Positions 1-10,839 of a stretch of 64,000 nt of DNA are shown here, piece by piece. The stretch spans positions 25,807,901-25,871,900 of the forward strand of contig CM028326.1 in the NCBI GenBank assembly GCA_016647705.1, in the 5' to 3' direction. How positions within the stretch are numbered: the stretch's first letter is position 1; each line of letters begins with the position of its first letter. The position numbers were made by a program, and so were the translations under genes. This stretch comes from Eucommia ulmoides (Eukaryota; Streptophyta; Magnoliopsida; Garryales; Eucommiaceae). The notes under the pieces were generated by a model that ran no database searches, was not told the origin of the DNA, and saw nothing but the letters and a program-made list of their open reading frames with translations.

Positions 1-3000
1 ATCCATTTCACACTTTAAAAATCACCCTTCATTTGAGAAAAACTTGGATTTCTACCAACAATCTCCTTCCACAAGTCGGATTCTCTTCCCCATTTTCGGA
101 AATCTAGGGTTTAAGGGGTGAACAGTGCGAAATCGCCATCTTTAAGGGATTGGACCAAAATTTTTCAACAAGTAAGTATGTATGATCCTATTTTTCATTT
201 CATTGTTGAAATATTTGCTTGATTTGCATATTTATTTAAAAAAATCCTTGGATTTGGAAAGAACCCTAAACCCTTCAAGCCTTAGTTTCGCGTTTTTCAT
301 GTTCTTAGGGTTTTAGGGTTGATTTTTGGTGAAGATTATCATGTTTATGTGTAGATACACTATGGGAATGGTATATATTAGGCTACATTGCGAATTTATT
401 GTTGCTTCGGTTATGGTTGGTATGTTATATTGCAAAACTATTGTGATGCGATTTTAGTTGGTATGCAGTTGTTATAATGTCAATGTGTGTTCGCTGAAAA
501 TGAGTTGATTTGTTGTGTTCTATTGTTATTGTTGTGTCTTGTGTTGTGAATTTGATTGATAGGAAAAATAGCAAAGCGTCGTGTAGCAAAATAGCCACGC
601 ACGAAATAATCATCGATCACCACGAATTATGATTCGTCACGATTCATGTCCAAACAAGCCGAAAAACATTTCAACGAACATGAGCACAAACGCACCGGCA
701 TTCGTCAATGGGGGTTCGGACCTTTGGAAGACCTTCCAGAAGATTTCAGAACTGTCATACGGAGCCGAGGATGGGAGAAATTTTGCGCTTCACCCTAATC
801 AGGCGAGTTGAGCTTGGTACGAGAATTCTATGCTAATATTACCGAGGCCACTGACTACCAAACAAAGGTCCAAAACTGGCCAATCCTGTTCAGTACAGAA
901 CACTTTAATGATCTGCTGGGTTTGACGGGGCCGGACGCCTCGCAGGATTTGTCTGAAGCTCCCACACCAACGATGAATGCTGTGATTCGGGCCCTAACCA
1001 CGGGCAATATCGAATAGAAAGAAACATGGCAGGGCCAGGCTATCTTTCTGGTAAGGTATCTGAAGCCGGTTCCAAAGATCTAGCATTACTTCATATGCGG
1101 GAATCTGCTTCCCACATCCCACTTTTCAGATGTCTCCAAGGAGTGGGCTTTTATGTTATATGGCATCTATAGGGAGACACCCATCAATGTCAGTTGGCAC
1201 ATCTACTCTTCGATACTTCATGCGGCCAGACCGACAAAGGGTGATCTTCCTTTTCTCTCATTCTTAATTGTGCTATTCATACGAGCTGGAGTACCCATCG
1301 AAAAGAATAGCCCTTGGCCCCCTATACGTCCACTCGATCATGCAATGATTACCAAATTGTGGAAGTGAGGACCCTTAGACCCAGCTGTGCAGGAAGTTGA
1401 GGGAGATGAGGGTCTTGACGAGGAAGAAGTAGGCCCGTCGAAGGCACTGACACCCTCAGCCCGCCGCCACCAACTGAATCAGATTTCTCGTGATATCCAG
1501 GATCTCCAATCCGACATGAGCCATCGTCAAAATAATTTTTCTTGCATGGGGGTTTTCCTGGATCAGTACACTAGGCAGCAGGATCAAAACCAAAGGGTTT
1601 TATACGAGCATCTCGAAATCGACATGACACTCTATATATCAGTGCCGCATTTCGATCCCGATGAGCTGCAGCCACCATTTCCTCCCCAATGAATGGTAGT
1701 AGGTTAGACTATTATGTCTTCCCTCCTAGGTATGTGTCGACTCAGTTTTCCATATTTATTTTTATATATCTGTTATTGGGTTCGCTCCCTAGACAGTGAG
1801 AACACTGCTTCGTTTAAGTTTGGGGGTATTAAGCATGTAGTTTCTGTTCTTTTTTAGATATGAAGGATGATTTTTTTTTTTTGTGATGTGAATGATGAAG
1901 GACAAAAAAATTTGTGTACAATTTTTTTGTTTATAATTGTATTAATGTTTAGCTTTTGTTAAATGTAGAATTTTTTTGTTGTGCATGTGTAATGATTAGT
2001 TATGCATGTGTAATGTCTCGTTAGTATAGGTATGTTAGTTTTTAGAATTAGAGTAGAAATGTTAATAAATGTAGTTGTATGTGCATGTTGAGTTTTTGAG
2101 TTAGTCTAAACCATGTCCCAATGATGAAAATTATCCCTAAATTGTATATTGAGGTCGGGGATAATGCCATTCATGTATGTATTGTGTGCTTAGCATGTCG
2201 ATTAGGTAAAAATTATTTTGATCCTAAATCGCACGATCGCATAGACTCATTGTATAATTAGTTGAACGATTTGATGCCGATTATTTAGTAATAAGTTCAT
2301 GACAGAAATGAGGAATCTAGAACTTGATTGGGAGAGGCTTGAGGCGAAATTATAGGTGAGGTAATTTCCGGAGGCATGATATAGGCCTTCATTTTTATCG
2401 CTTGAACCTTTTGAAACTAACCTGAATTTTTTTTCCCTCGTTCCCCTGTCGAAGCCCATAAAGTTTTCAATTCTGAACTCGTTTCTATACTTTAGCCAAT
2501 TAATTTTTTCCAAACCATTGTCGCTAAGGATAAAAGTCAAAATTGAGTGAAATCAAGTAGCATTAGTTTTTGCTAACTTGAAGTGAGCGATCAGGGTTTC
2601 AGACGAAATGTTATTGGTTAAGTATTAGCGTATTCACTTGTTAGTCTTTTAGTTATATTTGCACGCCCCTAAAATTGTACAAATTCAAATAAGTTTGGGG
2701 GTGTACAAAAAAATAAAAAATAAAAAAACTATGTGAATATAGTTTTAATTTCGGTTGTTGTGACAAGTGAATACAAGTTTATTAAATCTTATTCAGAGTT
2801 GTATTTTCAAAGTTAGGAGGTTACGAGAGAGATTTAGCGACAAGCGTTTGTGCCTCGGGTATCGTTAAATTATAACGAGTTTTTGTTTTCTATTCCTACG
2901 ATACCCTTGGTCGTTCTCCAAAGCCAAGCCAAGCTCTATTGACCTCTGTAAATGTCCGAACCTACATTAGTGGATAGTTGAGCCCAGTCAAGCATATAGC

Positions 3001-3378
3001 TTTCCTAAATCTTTTAAAAGTTTAAGTCATGACTTTATTTATTGAATAATCCAATTCGATGTTTGATTAGTTATACATATGAGTTCTCACACACACACAC
3101 ATTTCAAATGGATCTAGAATGGTTTTAACTGTTATTGAGTGTTGAAATTCTAGAACACCACGTGGTATGTATTATTCCTTAACTTGATCTGATTACGGGT
3201 TGTTGAGGGAAGAACCACATGGTTTCTTCCATTGAACTTGAATCTCACAGGTGTTTACTTCTTATTTGTTAATGTTTATTTATTTTTAGTTTAGAAATTA
3301 GCTAATTGGTGTAGTTAGTTTATTTAGTGTTAAGGTGTTTTTCTCGAGAACTAGCAAAATTCCAAGTTTGGAGGTATT
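1..3378 (+). mobile_element. 3' internal part of an Athila-like Ty3/gypsy element (left end outside window)
   Basis: This stretch precedes a plus-oriented LTR starting at 3379. It holds a decayed ORF (629-1692) followed by about 1.7 kb of AT-rich non-coding DNA. Three polypurine-like motifs built on AAGTTTGGRGG occur at about 1815, 2691 and 3365. The last lies immediately before the LTR start TGATAGG and is the likely polypurine tract. Bases 1-628 show no coding sequence I can identify. Assignment to Athila rests on LTR length, the Asp-type primer site seen beside related LTRs, and an extra ORF after the pol position, so the lineage is an inference. Confidence 0.6.
629..1692 (+). pseudogene. 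plant transposon-associated ORF (putative plant transposon protein domain), broken
   Basis: Four successive open segments (629-811, 808-1017, 1153-1368, 1387-1692) read as one protein interrupted by stops and frame changes. Recognisable pieces are REFYAN near the start, a KP-(9)-FICGNLLPTSH stretch near 1060-1125, and the LLYGI/INV...SI pattern around 1150-1220. This is the layout of the plant-specific domain often called putative plant transposon protein, found next to Ty3/gypsy pol genes. The last segment is acidic then glutamine-rich, like the usual low-complexity tail. The function of the domain is unknown. It sits 3' in the element, between the expected pol position and the 3' LTR. Confidence 0.6.
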
Positions 3379-4820
3379 TGATAGGTTTAAAATACCCATC
3401 TACTTCCAAGCCAAATTTGTCAATTTTCGAGTGTTTTATTAATGTTTTAATTGCATTTTAATTGTTTTTATATAAATCAGGTGTAGAGACGTAAACAATT
3501 GACAAACCAAGCAAAACAGTAGGGAAACGGTAAAGAAAATATGAAAAAATGAGGTTTCAAAACCAGCAGAACCTCCGCCTAGGTGAAGTAACCACCGCCT
3601 AGGCGGATTTTCGTTAGAGAGTTGGAATGCTGAAACTTTACCTAGGCAAGAAAACAACTGCCTGGGCGGAGAACAGTAAGAGAGTTGGAGTGCAGCCATC
3701 TGCTTAGGCGAATAAACCATCGCGTAGGCGAAAATCAGTCAGAACGTAAGATGCTAGCCCTCCGCCAAGGCGAAGAAACCACCACCTAGGCGGATTTCAA
3801 ACTGACTTAACCTCTGCCTAGGCGAAGAAACTACCGCCTAAGCGAAAACCTCTGTTCAGACAAAAAGATATTTTTAGATCTTTTTGAAACCTTAGGCCTA
3901 TAAATACCCTTTTCCCATATCTGAAAGTTGTTGTTCAAGGTTCCTAACCCTAATATAGTGTTCTTAAGCTATTCTTGAGAGATCAAGGAGGAGGTTCATC
4001 ATTCGGACAAATAAGAATCATTTGCAGAGCGATCTTTAGCGACAGTGGACTATTCCATTCTCAGATTTGATCGTTCTTCTCTTGTTTTTATCTTTGTAAC
4101 TATTTTTCCATATCTAATGATGTTAAACCACTCTTGTTTTATATGGTATATGGTTAAGATCATGTAGTATTAGTTAAATATTACTTAGGTGTTGTCGAAA
4201 TCATGTAAATGCTAGTTTGAATGAAATAATGTTACTTTAATTGATGTTTGTCTAAATCCGATTTTGTTTACCGTTATTCTTGATATTATGCTTGTATTGA
4301 TAAACAGAGAATACAAGGTTTGATACTCGGGAGAGGTAACCCAGGATTCGGACAAGGGCAAACGCAACGTGACGTTCTACGACCCGGGAGGGTATTAGAA
4401 CGTGTGCAATCCATGACGTTGGCTCAAGACTCATGCAACCTAGAATCATTAAGGCGTTGAGGGGGACTTATTCGTTGATACGAAGTCGTGTAATCCCCCG
4501 TCTTACACTCGGGAGAGGTAGCGGATGAGTTGTAGATACATAGATTGTTGGAATAGATAAACACCATTATAGCTAACTAAACGAAGTCAAATATGTATTA
4601 CGTGAAAGAAATCAATACCTAGGTAATTAATGTAGTTAAAACTAACCTAATAGTTGTCATTTATCTTAGTTGATTAATTAGAATACAAACAATTTTTGAA
4701 AATTCGGGATAATATGAGACTATGCCAATCACCATATTCAACTAAATTACACAATTCCCAGTGGAACGATATCCGATCTCACGATCACTATATTAAAACT
4801 AGATCTCGTATACTTGCGAG
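3379..4820 (+). mobile_element. family I LTR, plus orientation (3' LTR of the Athila-like element)
   Basis: It begins TGATAGG after a purine-rich tract. Its body (for example 4305-4455) is the reverse complement of the three family I solo LTRs at 8620, 10840 and 41490, including the stretch with repeated CTCGGGAGAGGT motifs. Sequence similarity fades near 4820, where the other copies would end in a GGCCACCA-type terminus. The right end is therefore approximate and may have been altered by the rearrangement at 4862-4885. Confidence 0.75.
3568..3850 (+). repeat. array of paired CCGCCTAGGCGG-type dyads in the LTR
   Basis: Ten imperfect copies of a 12-base dyad (consensus CCGCCTAGGCGG) occur as five pairs. 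Members of a pair are about 20-27 bases apart, and pairs recur every 55-60 bases (about 3570/3594, 3640/3660, 3700/3720, 3760/3785, 3812/3832). The same motif recurs at the matching LTR position in other family members. Confidence 0.85.
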
Positions 4821-4861
4821 TAGTCAATATGAGAGTGATGAAATCCTCTCCGTACACCAAT

Positions 4862-4884
4862 CCCCAACAACGGCGCCAAAAACT
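4862..4884 (-). other. primer binding site of a minus-oriented LTR element
   Basis: On the minus strand the LTR terminus CTACCA is followed by AAGTTTTTGGCGCCGTTGTT, then GGGG. TGGCGCCGTTG is the complement of the 3' end of plant tRNA-Asp as I recall it, which is the primer used by Athila-type elements. The site lies only about 60 bases from a plus-oriented LTR of the same family. Confidence 0.75.
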
Positions 4885-5275
4885 TGGTAGCGCGTATTTA
4901 ACGCACGCCACTTTCACCGCAAGTGTACAAGTCAAGTTTTAGTATAGATGAGGAGAGTAGGGGTATTTTGTCCACAGGGATTGGTTGAGATTATTATTGA
5001 GTACCACGATTATCATAACCTAATTTTATCTAAGCAAAAAGAATATATTTGTAATTAATTAATACTAATACTAAAATACTAATTAAACTATACTAATACT
5101 AATATGAGATGTTTAGGAAAACGGTTGCCTAGAGATTAACTTTGTTTACAAACACGTGTTTAGTCTCGTTTTAGTTTTCGTTAACGGCGTTCGACCCATC
5201 CGACAATTTCGGTTCGTAAACTCACTTATCACCTCTTCCCAAGTGTAAGACGAGTGAATACATAGCCAGACATTC
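4885..5275 (-). mobile_element. family I LTR fragment, minus orientation
   Basis: On the plus strand it starts TGGTAGCGCG, like the TGGTGGCC ends of the solo LTRs at 8620 and 10840. It follows their sequence through the CACTTTCACCGCAAG block, the CCACAGGGATTGGTTGAG block and the (TACTAA)-rich stretch. Similarity stops near 5275, so the LTR is truncated. With the LTR at 3379 it forms an inverted pair joined at the primer site. Confidence 0.75.
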
Positions 5276-5831
5276 TACTCAACATCCAAGATTTATAATG
5301 ATATTGATATAATGACAAGAATACTATCAAAAATACATCTTATTAATACTTACATTGAAACATTTTACAGATATAAGGATTAAATGTAATATTACAAGAT
5401 TGAGTATAAGGCTTACATCTGATAAGTCCCTCGGGCCAGAAGATGATGTAAGTAACCACCACGAGTTAGGCGTTGTTCAGTGCGTGCTGTGATAGACACA
5501 ATTTCATCTCCCAACAGACAGCTTAAACCCACAAATGCAACGAAAACTAAAGACTGGACCAACATTGGTACAAATATACGGCTAAGTACCTAGGTCGAGG
5601 GACCTTGGGAATAGTTTACGAGCAGTGCTCGGAAGAGTATAGTGCTCTAGGCGATTCTTATATCCTTTTGCGTGATGATGGATTTTGATTTCAAGATGAG
5701 ACTTGCTCAAGACACCTTTAAGGGAATGTTGTCCTATGACTTATTGGGTGTTACTCGTGCTCAGCTAGCCAAGGGCACAACTTTTGGGATCTACACCATT
5801 GAAACAATATCTAGTCCTTGATGGGCCACCG
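5276..5831. other. unassigned low-copy DNA with a coding-like stretch
   Basis: No gene is identified. From about 5670 a plus-strand frame stays mostly open up to 5826, where a solo LTR interrupts it. The same kind of reading resumes beyond the LTR at 7451. I do not recognise the protein family. Confidence 0.4.
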
Positions 5832-7445
5832 TGTAACAACCCGGTTTCCTAGGGCCGCTACGCGATTTCTCTTATAGAGAATTTTACCCCAAATATTACA
5901 TCATTTATAAATAAATTAGTATTACTAATAATTTAGCTCTCATACCATGTTTTTATCTAATTATATAATAGTTTAATACCACGATATTAAATGTAACAAT
6001 TTAATTATTATACAACAGTTTAAATATACTGACAATTCTGTGGCTCAACTAGAATAGCTATAATAATTATAGTTCAATAGTAACTATAATAATTATAATA
6101 GTTTAGTAATAGTTTAATTATAATAGGCATGATTAAATGCAAAGTGTAAATTATAATACGTAAATCAAAGGTTAAATGAAATCAGTGGCGATTATGATTA
6201 TGATTGGCATAATAACAAGCATAATTTTATTTAACTAAAAATAGTATAGGCATAATTAAACCATGTTCCACATACACATGGTTTTAGTGTGTATGTAGTA
6301 TCGATTTCCCAAGACTGTCACTTTTCAAAAAAAAAAATCTAATATCATTTATAATTATCGATTTATCGAGTTGATTTTTACAACAGTAAATATGAGTACA
6401 ATTTACAATTGAGAATCAATTATATATAATATTTAAGAATCCATTTAATAATTTTACAGTACAACGCCGATAATTATACTCAATTTATCAACTTAATTTT
6501 ACAACCATAAATAACTAATACAACTATTTCTATTAATCAAATTCTTCGATTCAATTTTTCAACAGTAAATAATACCTACAAATAGAATGTCTGATATAAT
6601 TCCTTGGGTTGTTTCATTCTCACCGGTCCTGTAATAACAACTGTGGGGTTATAAGCCAACGCTCAATAAAATTTCAACCCCTCTAATACATGTACTTAAT
6701 CAATCCCACAAATGAACACATAAACATGTTTTTCACATAATTTTCACATAATAATCTTAAACATTTCATGCGAACTAACAATTTTAATTCACTAACAATA
6801 ATAACATAAATCACACCATAGAGAGATTAAATACAAATATTAAAAGGGTTAGAAATTTTACCTGAAATCCGAAATCGAAATACTTAAAAACATATATATA
6901 TATGATTTCATTTCATAGTCCTATTTGCGGCTCTAATTTCTCTTATCATAATAAGCCTCAAGCTCATTTCCATGCATAAGGTCAAAATATGATAAGAGCT
7001 CTTCTGATCATAATCAAGCTCTTAAAAAAAATTATCATCATTATCCCCCCCCCAAATACACGTGTCATTATGTGTGCATCTATCTATCTATCTATATATA
7101 TATATATATATAAACATGAGTAGGATCAACATGTGGCCGGAAATTTTTCCTTTTTTTTTTTTTCCCTCAACCACAAATATTTTCTTAATGTATAAGATTT
7201 GGAAAATTATATTTAATACCCCATAGTTATAAAGTAATTCATATTAGACCCAATAATTACACTCATCTCCCCAAAATTATCAAATATTTATACAAAACAA
7301 CCCAAAAATATTAAATTTATATAAAATAATATTTTCAAAAAATATCAAGTATTAATTTATACCACAAATTTACAAAATTGTTCCTAAAAATATTAAACTT
7401 ATATAAAATAATGTTTTCAAAAATATAAATTTTCAAGATATTATA
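5832..7445 (-). mobile_element. family II solo LTR with target-site duplication CACCG
   Basis: It starts TGTAACAACCCGG and ends GATATTATA (an eroded ATATTACA), and is bounded by perfect 5-bp direct repeats CACCG at 5827-5831 and 7446-7450. No internal retroelement genes are present, so it is a solo LTR left by recombination. A close relative lies at 7857-10564. Orientation is inferred from the TGTAATATCCC-type start read on the minus strand and is uncertain. Confidence 0.85.
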
Positions 7446-7856
7446 CACCGTGTCCTAGAGAAGCTTGATCCCCTATCCCTACCAAATCTGCAGGCCACTT
7501 GCTCCGGTGGGGTACCGTCCAAAATTGAGTATAGCTAATTGGGAGCATGCTAATAAGGGGTAGGGGGAGAAGTTGCCTCCTAGGATCTGATGACTACCCA
7601 CTACTCTGACGAGGAGGTGATGGCGTGGACTCTAACGATGATGACGTGCCCGTGATGGATCTGGATAAAGCTAATGAAGACGGTATGATCTGTCTACGGG
7701 CCATTGGACACAATTGAAGAAATAAAGAAGGGAGAGAAGTCTATCAATCTACAGGCACCGAATACTCAAGAGCTCTAAAAATCTTGTGGAATACAAGTGA
7801 AGAATGAAGCCAAGGGCCCTCCTTTTATATAGGGATATGTGGAAAAATAGGTGAAA
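7446..7856. other. unassigned DNA between two solo LTRs
   Basis: It continues the sequence cut at 5831. From 7451 a plus-strand reading with two or three stops looks like an old coding region, but I cannot name it. A TATA-like CTTTTATATAGGG lies at about 7832, so part of this may itself be an old LTR or promoter. Confidence 0.35.
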
Positions 7857-8619
7857 TGCAACAACCCAGTTTTCAAGGGCCGCCACTTGATTTCTCCTAA
7901 AGAGAATTAAAATTAAAGCTAAATAACGAATATGTTTTTGCCTATAAATCTGAGAATTTTTTTAAACTACGATGATAATTATAATTATCAATTAGTCTAA
8001 TTAATTTTACAATAATAAACACCAAATACAAAAATTACAAAAATCTAATCCAAATCTAATTATAATTTCTGGCACAGCTTCTTTTTCGTAATTCCTGCAA
8101 CAAATACTATAGGGGTTTGAACCAACACTCAGTAGAATTTTAACCCCTTTAGCATGTATATTTAACCAATCCAACAAGTAACATGTAGGCATGTATCTCA
8201 CATAATTATCACGTAATAATCATAAATATTTCATAAAAATTAACAATTATAATTAAACAACAACTATCGCATGAACCACATAATAAATAGATATAATACA
8301 AATATTAAAGGGATCAAGAATTCTACCTGAAATCAGGACCGAAATCCAAATCGAAATTAACATTCCATAATATCTCTTATTTTCTCTATTCTTTTTTCTT
8401 CCTTTTTTTTTTTTTTTCTTATCTTATTCTATTCTTATATTTTTCCTTTTAATTTTGTCTCAAAACCCCCAAACACAACCACAAAACGCAAAACACAAGC
8501 ACAAATATATACACAAGAGAATGGGACCCACTTTGACCCATTTTTCATATATTCTCATAATGATCATTTTCACATTTTTTCACTTTTTACTTAAATTGCA
8601 CACATGTGCAATGACTCAA

Positions 8620-10306
8620 TGGTGGCCACTAAATAAAGCGTTGTCACTTTTACCGCAAGCGTACGGATCAAGTTTTAGTATAGTGGACCTTTCGGTCGGG
8701 TATCGTATCCACAGGGATTGGTGTTGTTACTATCGAGTATCGCGATTGTCATAACCTGACTTTATCTATGCGACAAAAATGGAATTTCATTTAATACTAA
8801 TACTAAACTAAAATACTAATTAAGTTAACTATACTATAAATACTAATTTAAGATTGTTTAGGGGAGTAGATTGCCTAGGGATTAACCTTATTTACTTAAA
8901 TGCGTTTGATTTCATTTTAGTTAACATTAACGGCGTTTGGCGTATCCGACAATCTCGGCTCGTAAACTCCTTCGCCACCTTTTCCGAGTGTAAGACGAGA
9001 GAATACATGACTTCATGTCAACGCCGAATTTTTCTTAATATCTTAACGACTCTAGGTCACGTGAGTCTCGCCCCAACATCATCGATTGCACACTTTCTAA
9101 CGCCTTCCCGAGTCGTTAGATTGTCATGTTGTGTTAACCCTAGTCCGAATCTGGGGTTACCTCTCCCGAGTGTCAAACCCCGTATTCTCAATATATCTAA
9201 ACTAGCATATAATCATAGAAAACATGGCAACACAATCAACATACGAAGAACAACCAAGAACGAAATACAAATTCAACCCAAACTACATTTTCATAAATAA
9301 TACGTTAATCCCTATTACAATCCATGTTTAACTCATGACCCGAACCATTTATACAATGTAAAATGAGCTAAACATGCTCAACAATTACCAAAATAAAGAA
9401 AACAAAGAGAGTAAACAAGCGACTTAGCCGATATCCGAAGATTGTTCGCTAGAAATGTCGATCGATCGCTTCCTCGTTGATCCTCCACCTCGGGTTGAGA
9501 TCTCTCCCTCAAAAATCCCTCTCCCTTAGGGGCTGAAGAGGAAAGAAGAGAGGAGGAGAGAAGGGCTTAAATAGGCCAAAAAAATATCTCCAAAATATCT
9601 ATTCTGCGCAGAGGATTTCGCCTAGGCGAAGTTAGGTCGGTTAACATTCTGCCATAATTTTTCCTAGGTGAAGTTAGGTCGGTTAACTTTCTGTCGAAAG
9701 TTTGCCTAGGCGAAGGAAACTTCACCTAGGCGAAGTTATTGCAGGTTTTTTTTTTGCTGTAACTTCTTCATCCGAACTCCAATTGAGGTGATTCAAAAAT
9801 CTATGGAAAGATAAGAAAAAGATATACAACTTCTATGTTTTAAGTGTTTCTAAAATAGGATTGTATCATAGTCCAAAATAGCCTTGAAGTTACAATACAT
9901 GTACCGGCTTTGCAAGTTTGGTGACCACCTAGGCGAAGAAATAGGCGATGAACTTGGAAATGTTTCTACTGGGGTTTCTACCTAGGCGGAGGAATTTCCT
10001 GCCTAGGCAGTGGGTTGTTAGTAACCTTTTGTCATTCTCAGTATCTTCACTGCCTAGGCAGAGGTCTGGACACCTAGGCGGTGGGCTTCTTTCACAATGT
10101 TGCCTCCTTACTCATTTATCCATCGTAACTTCATCCGCTTTGGTTCGATCACATCGTTTTCACTCTGATTTCATACCTTTTCACCCCACGCACCTATTTT
10201 AATATAAAAAGAATAAAAACATATTAAAACATATAAAAATAACTATAAACGTACTAGAAAACTAACAAATTCGGATTGGAAATACGTAGGTAATTTACAC
10301 CTACCA
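8620..10306 (-). mobile_element. family I solo LTR nested in a family II LTR; target duplication CTCAA
   Basis: On the plus strand it runs from TGGTGGCC to CCTACCA and is flanked by perfect CTCAA repeats at 8615-8619 and 10307-10311. It is 1687 bp long with no internal genes. It carries a dyad array at about 9618-10082. Insertion inside a solo LTR shows it is younger than the family II copy. Confidence 0.92.
9618..10082 (+). repeat. CCTAGGCG dyad array in the nested LTR
   Basis: At least ten CCTAGG-centred dyads occur at about 9625, 9662, 9704, 9724, 9930, 9978, 9999, 10051 and 10070. Many have full or partial CCGCC/GGCGG arms, and several are paired about 20 bases apart. They occupy the same relative LTR position as the array at 3568-3850. 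Confidence 0.8.
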
Positions 10307-10496
10307 CTCAACAAAATAATGACTCATCAAGATTCATTTTAAAATTACAATAATAGCCCCCATATTATATTACATTGATACTAAACCCTAAAATTATACT
10401 TAAAGCCCAAAAAGTTATCAAATATTTATTTATACTTTAAAATTTTCATAATATATCAAAATTATCTCATAAAAATTATGACTTGTTTAAATAAAA

Positions 10497-10497
<1 letters not shown>

Positions 10498-10539
<42 letters not shown>

Positions 10540-10540
10540 T
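10498..10540. repeat. (ATT)n microsatellite
   Basis: Fourteen uninterrupted ATT units lie near the right end of the family II LTR. Confidence 0.97.
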
Positions 10541-10564
10541 TATATAAATTTTTGGGATATTACA

Positions 10565-10834
10565 TGAAAGGTCAAGATCCAAAGGTCCATAAGTCCTTGC
10601 TCTGCGTGCCCGGTGTGACACTAGGAGCATGTCAACATCCCATGAGTCTTTCACTTCTGCGGGTAACGGAAACTGGGCATGGTGTATTTTGCACTTGTGG
10701 GCGGCCATGTTGGTCTCTCCACGTTCATTGTTGATCAGCATAAAGGGCAACAATGTGCACTCCCAAATGCCTCGGACTTTAGTGCTTAGGAGTGGAGAAC
10801 AACTGATAAAGGGAATTTCTACCTCGCACCCAAG
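10565..10834. other. unassigned low-copy DNA between solo LTRs
   Basis: About 270 bases of higher-GC sequence lie between two solo LTR insertions. I see no convincing gene. It resumes beyond the next LTR at 12494. Confidence 0.4.
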
Positions 10835-10839
10835 ACAAC

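Larger units (their letters stand above)
7857..10564 (-). mobile_element. family II solo LTR, split by a nested solo LTR; target duplication TGAAA
   Basis: It starts TGCAACAACCCAG and ends GGGATATTACA, flanked by perfect TGAAA repeats at 7852-7856 and 10565-10569. The body aligns with the LTR at 5832, for example in the TACCTGAAATC block. A family I LTR (8620-10306) is inserted inside it. Without the insertion it is about 1.0 kb, shorter than the copy at 5832, so internal deletions have occurred. Confidence 0.88.

Noticed and set aside
3439-3720. 93-residue minus ORF over the dyad array
   Set aside because: Its apparent repeat structure mirrors the CCGCCTAGGCGG dyads; no homologous protein feature is visible.
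3568-3850. CRISPR array
   Set aside because: Repeats are short palindromes with irregular spacers inside a plant LTR, and spacers are themselves similar; no CRISPR context exists in a plant nuclear genome.
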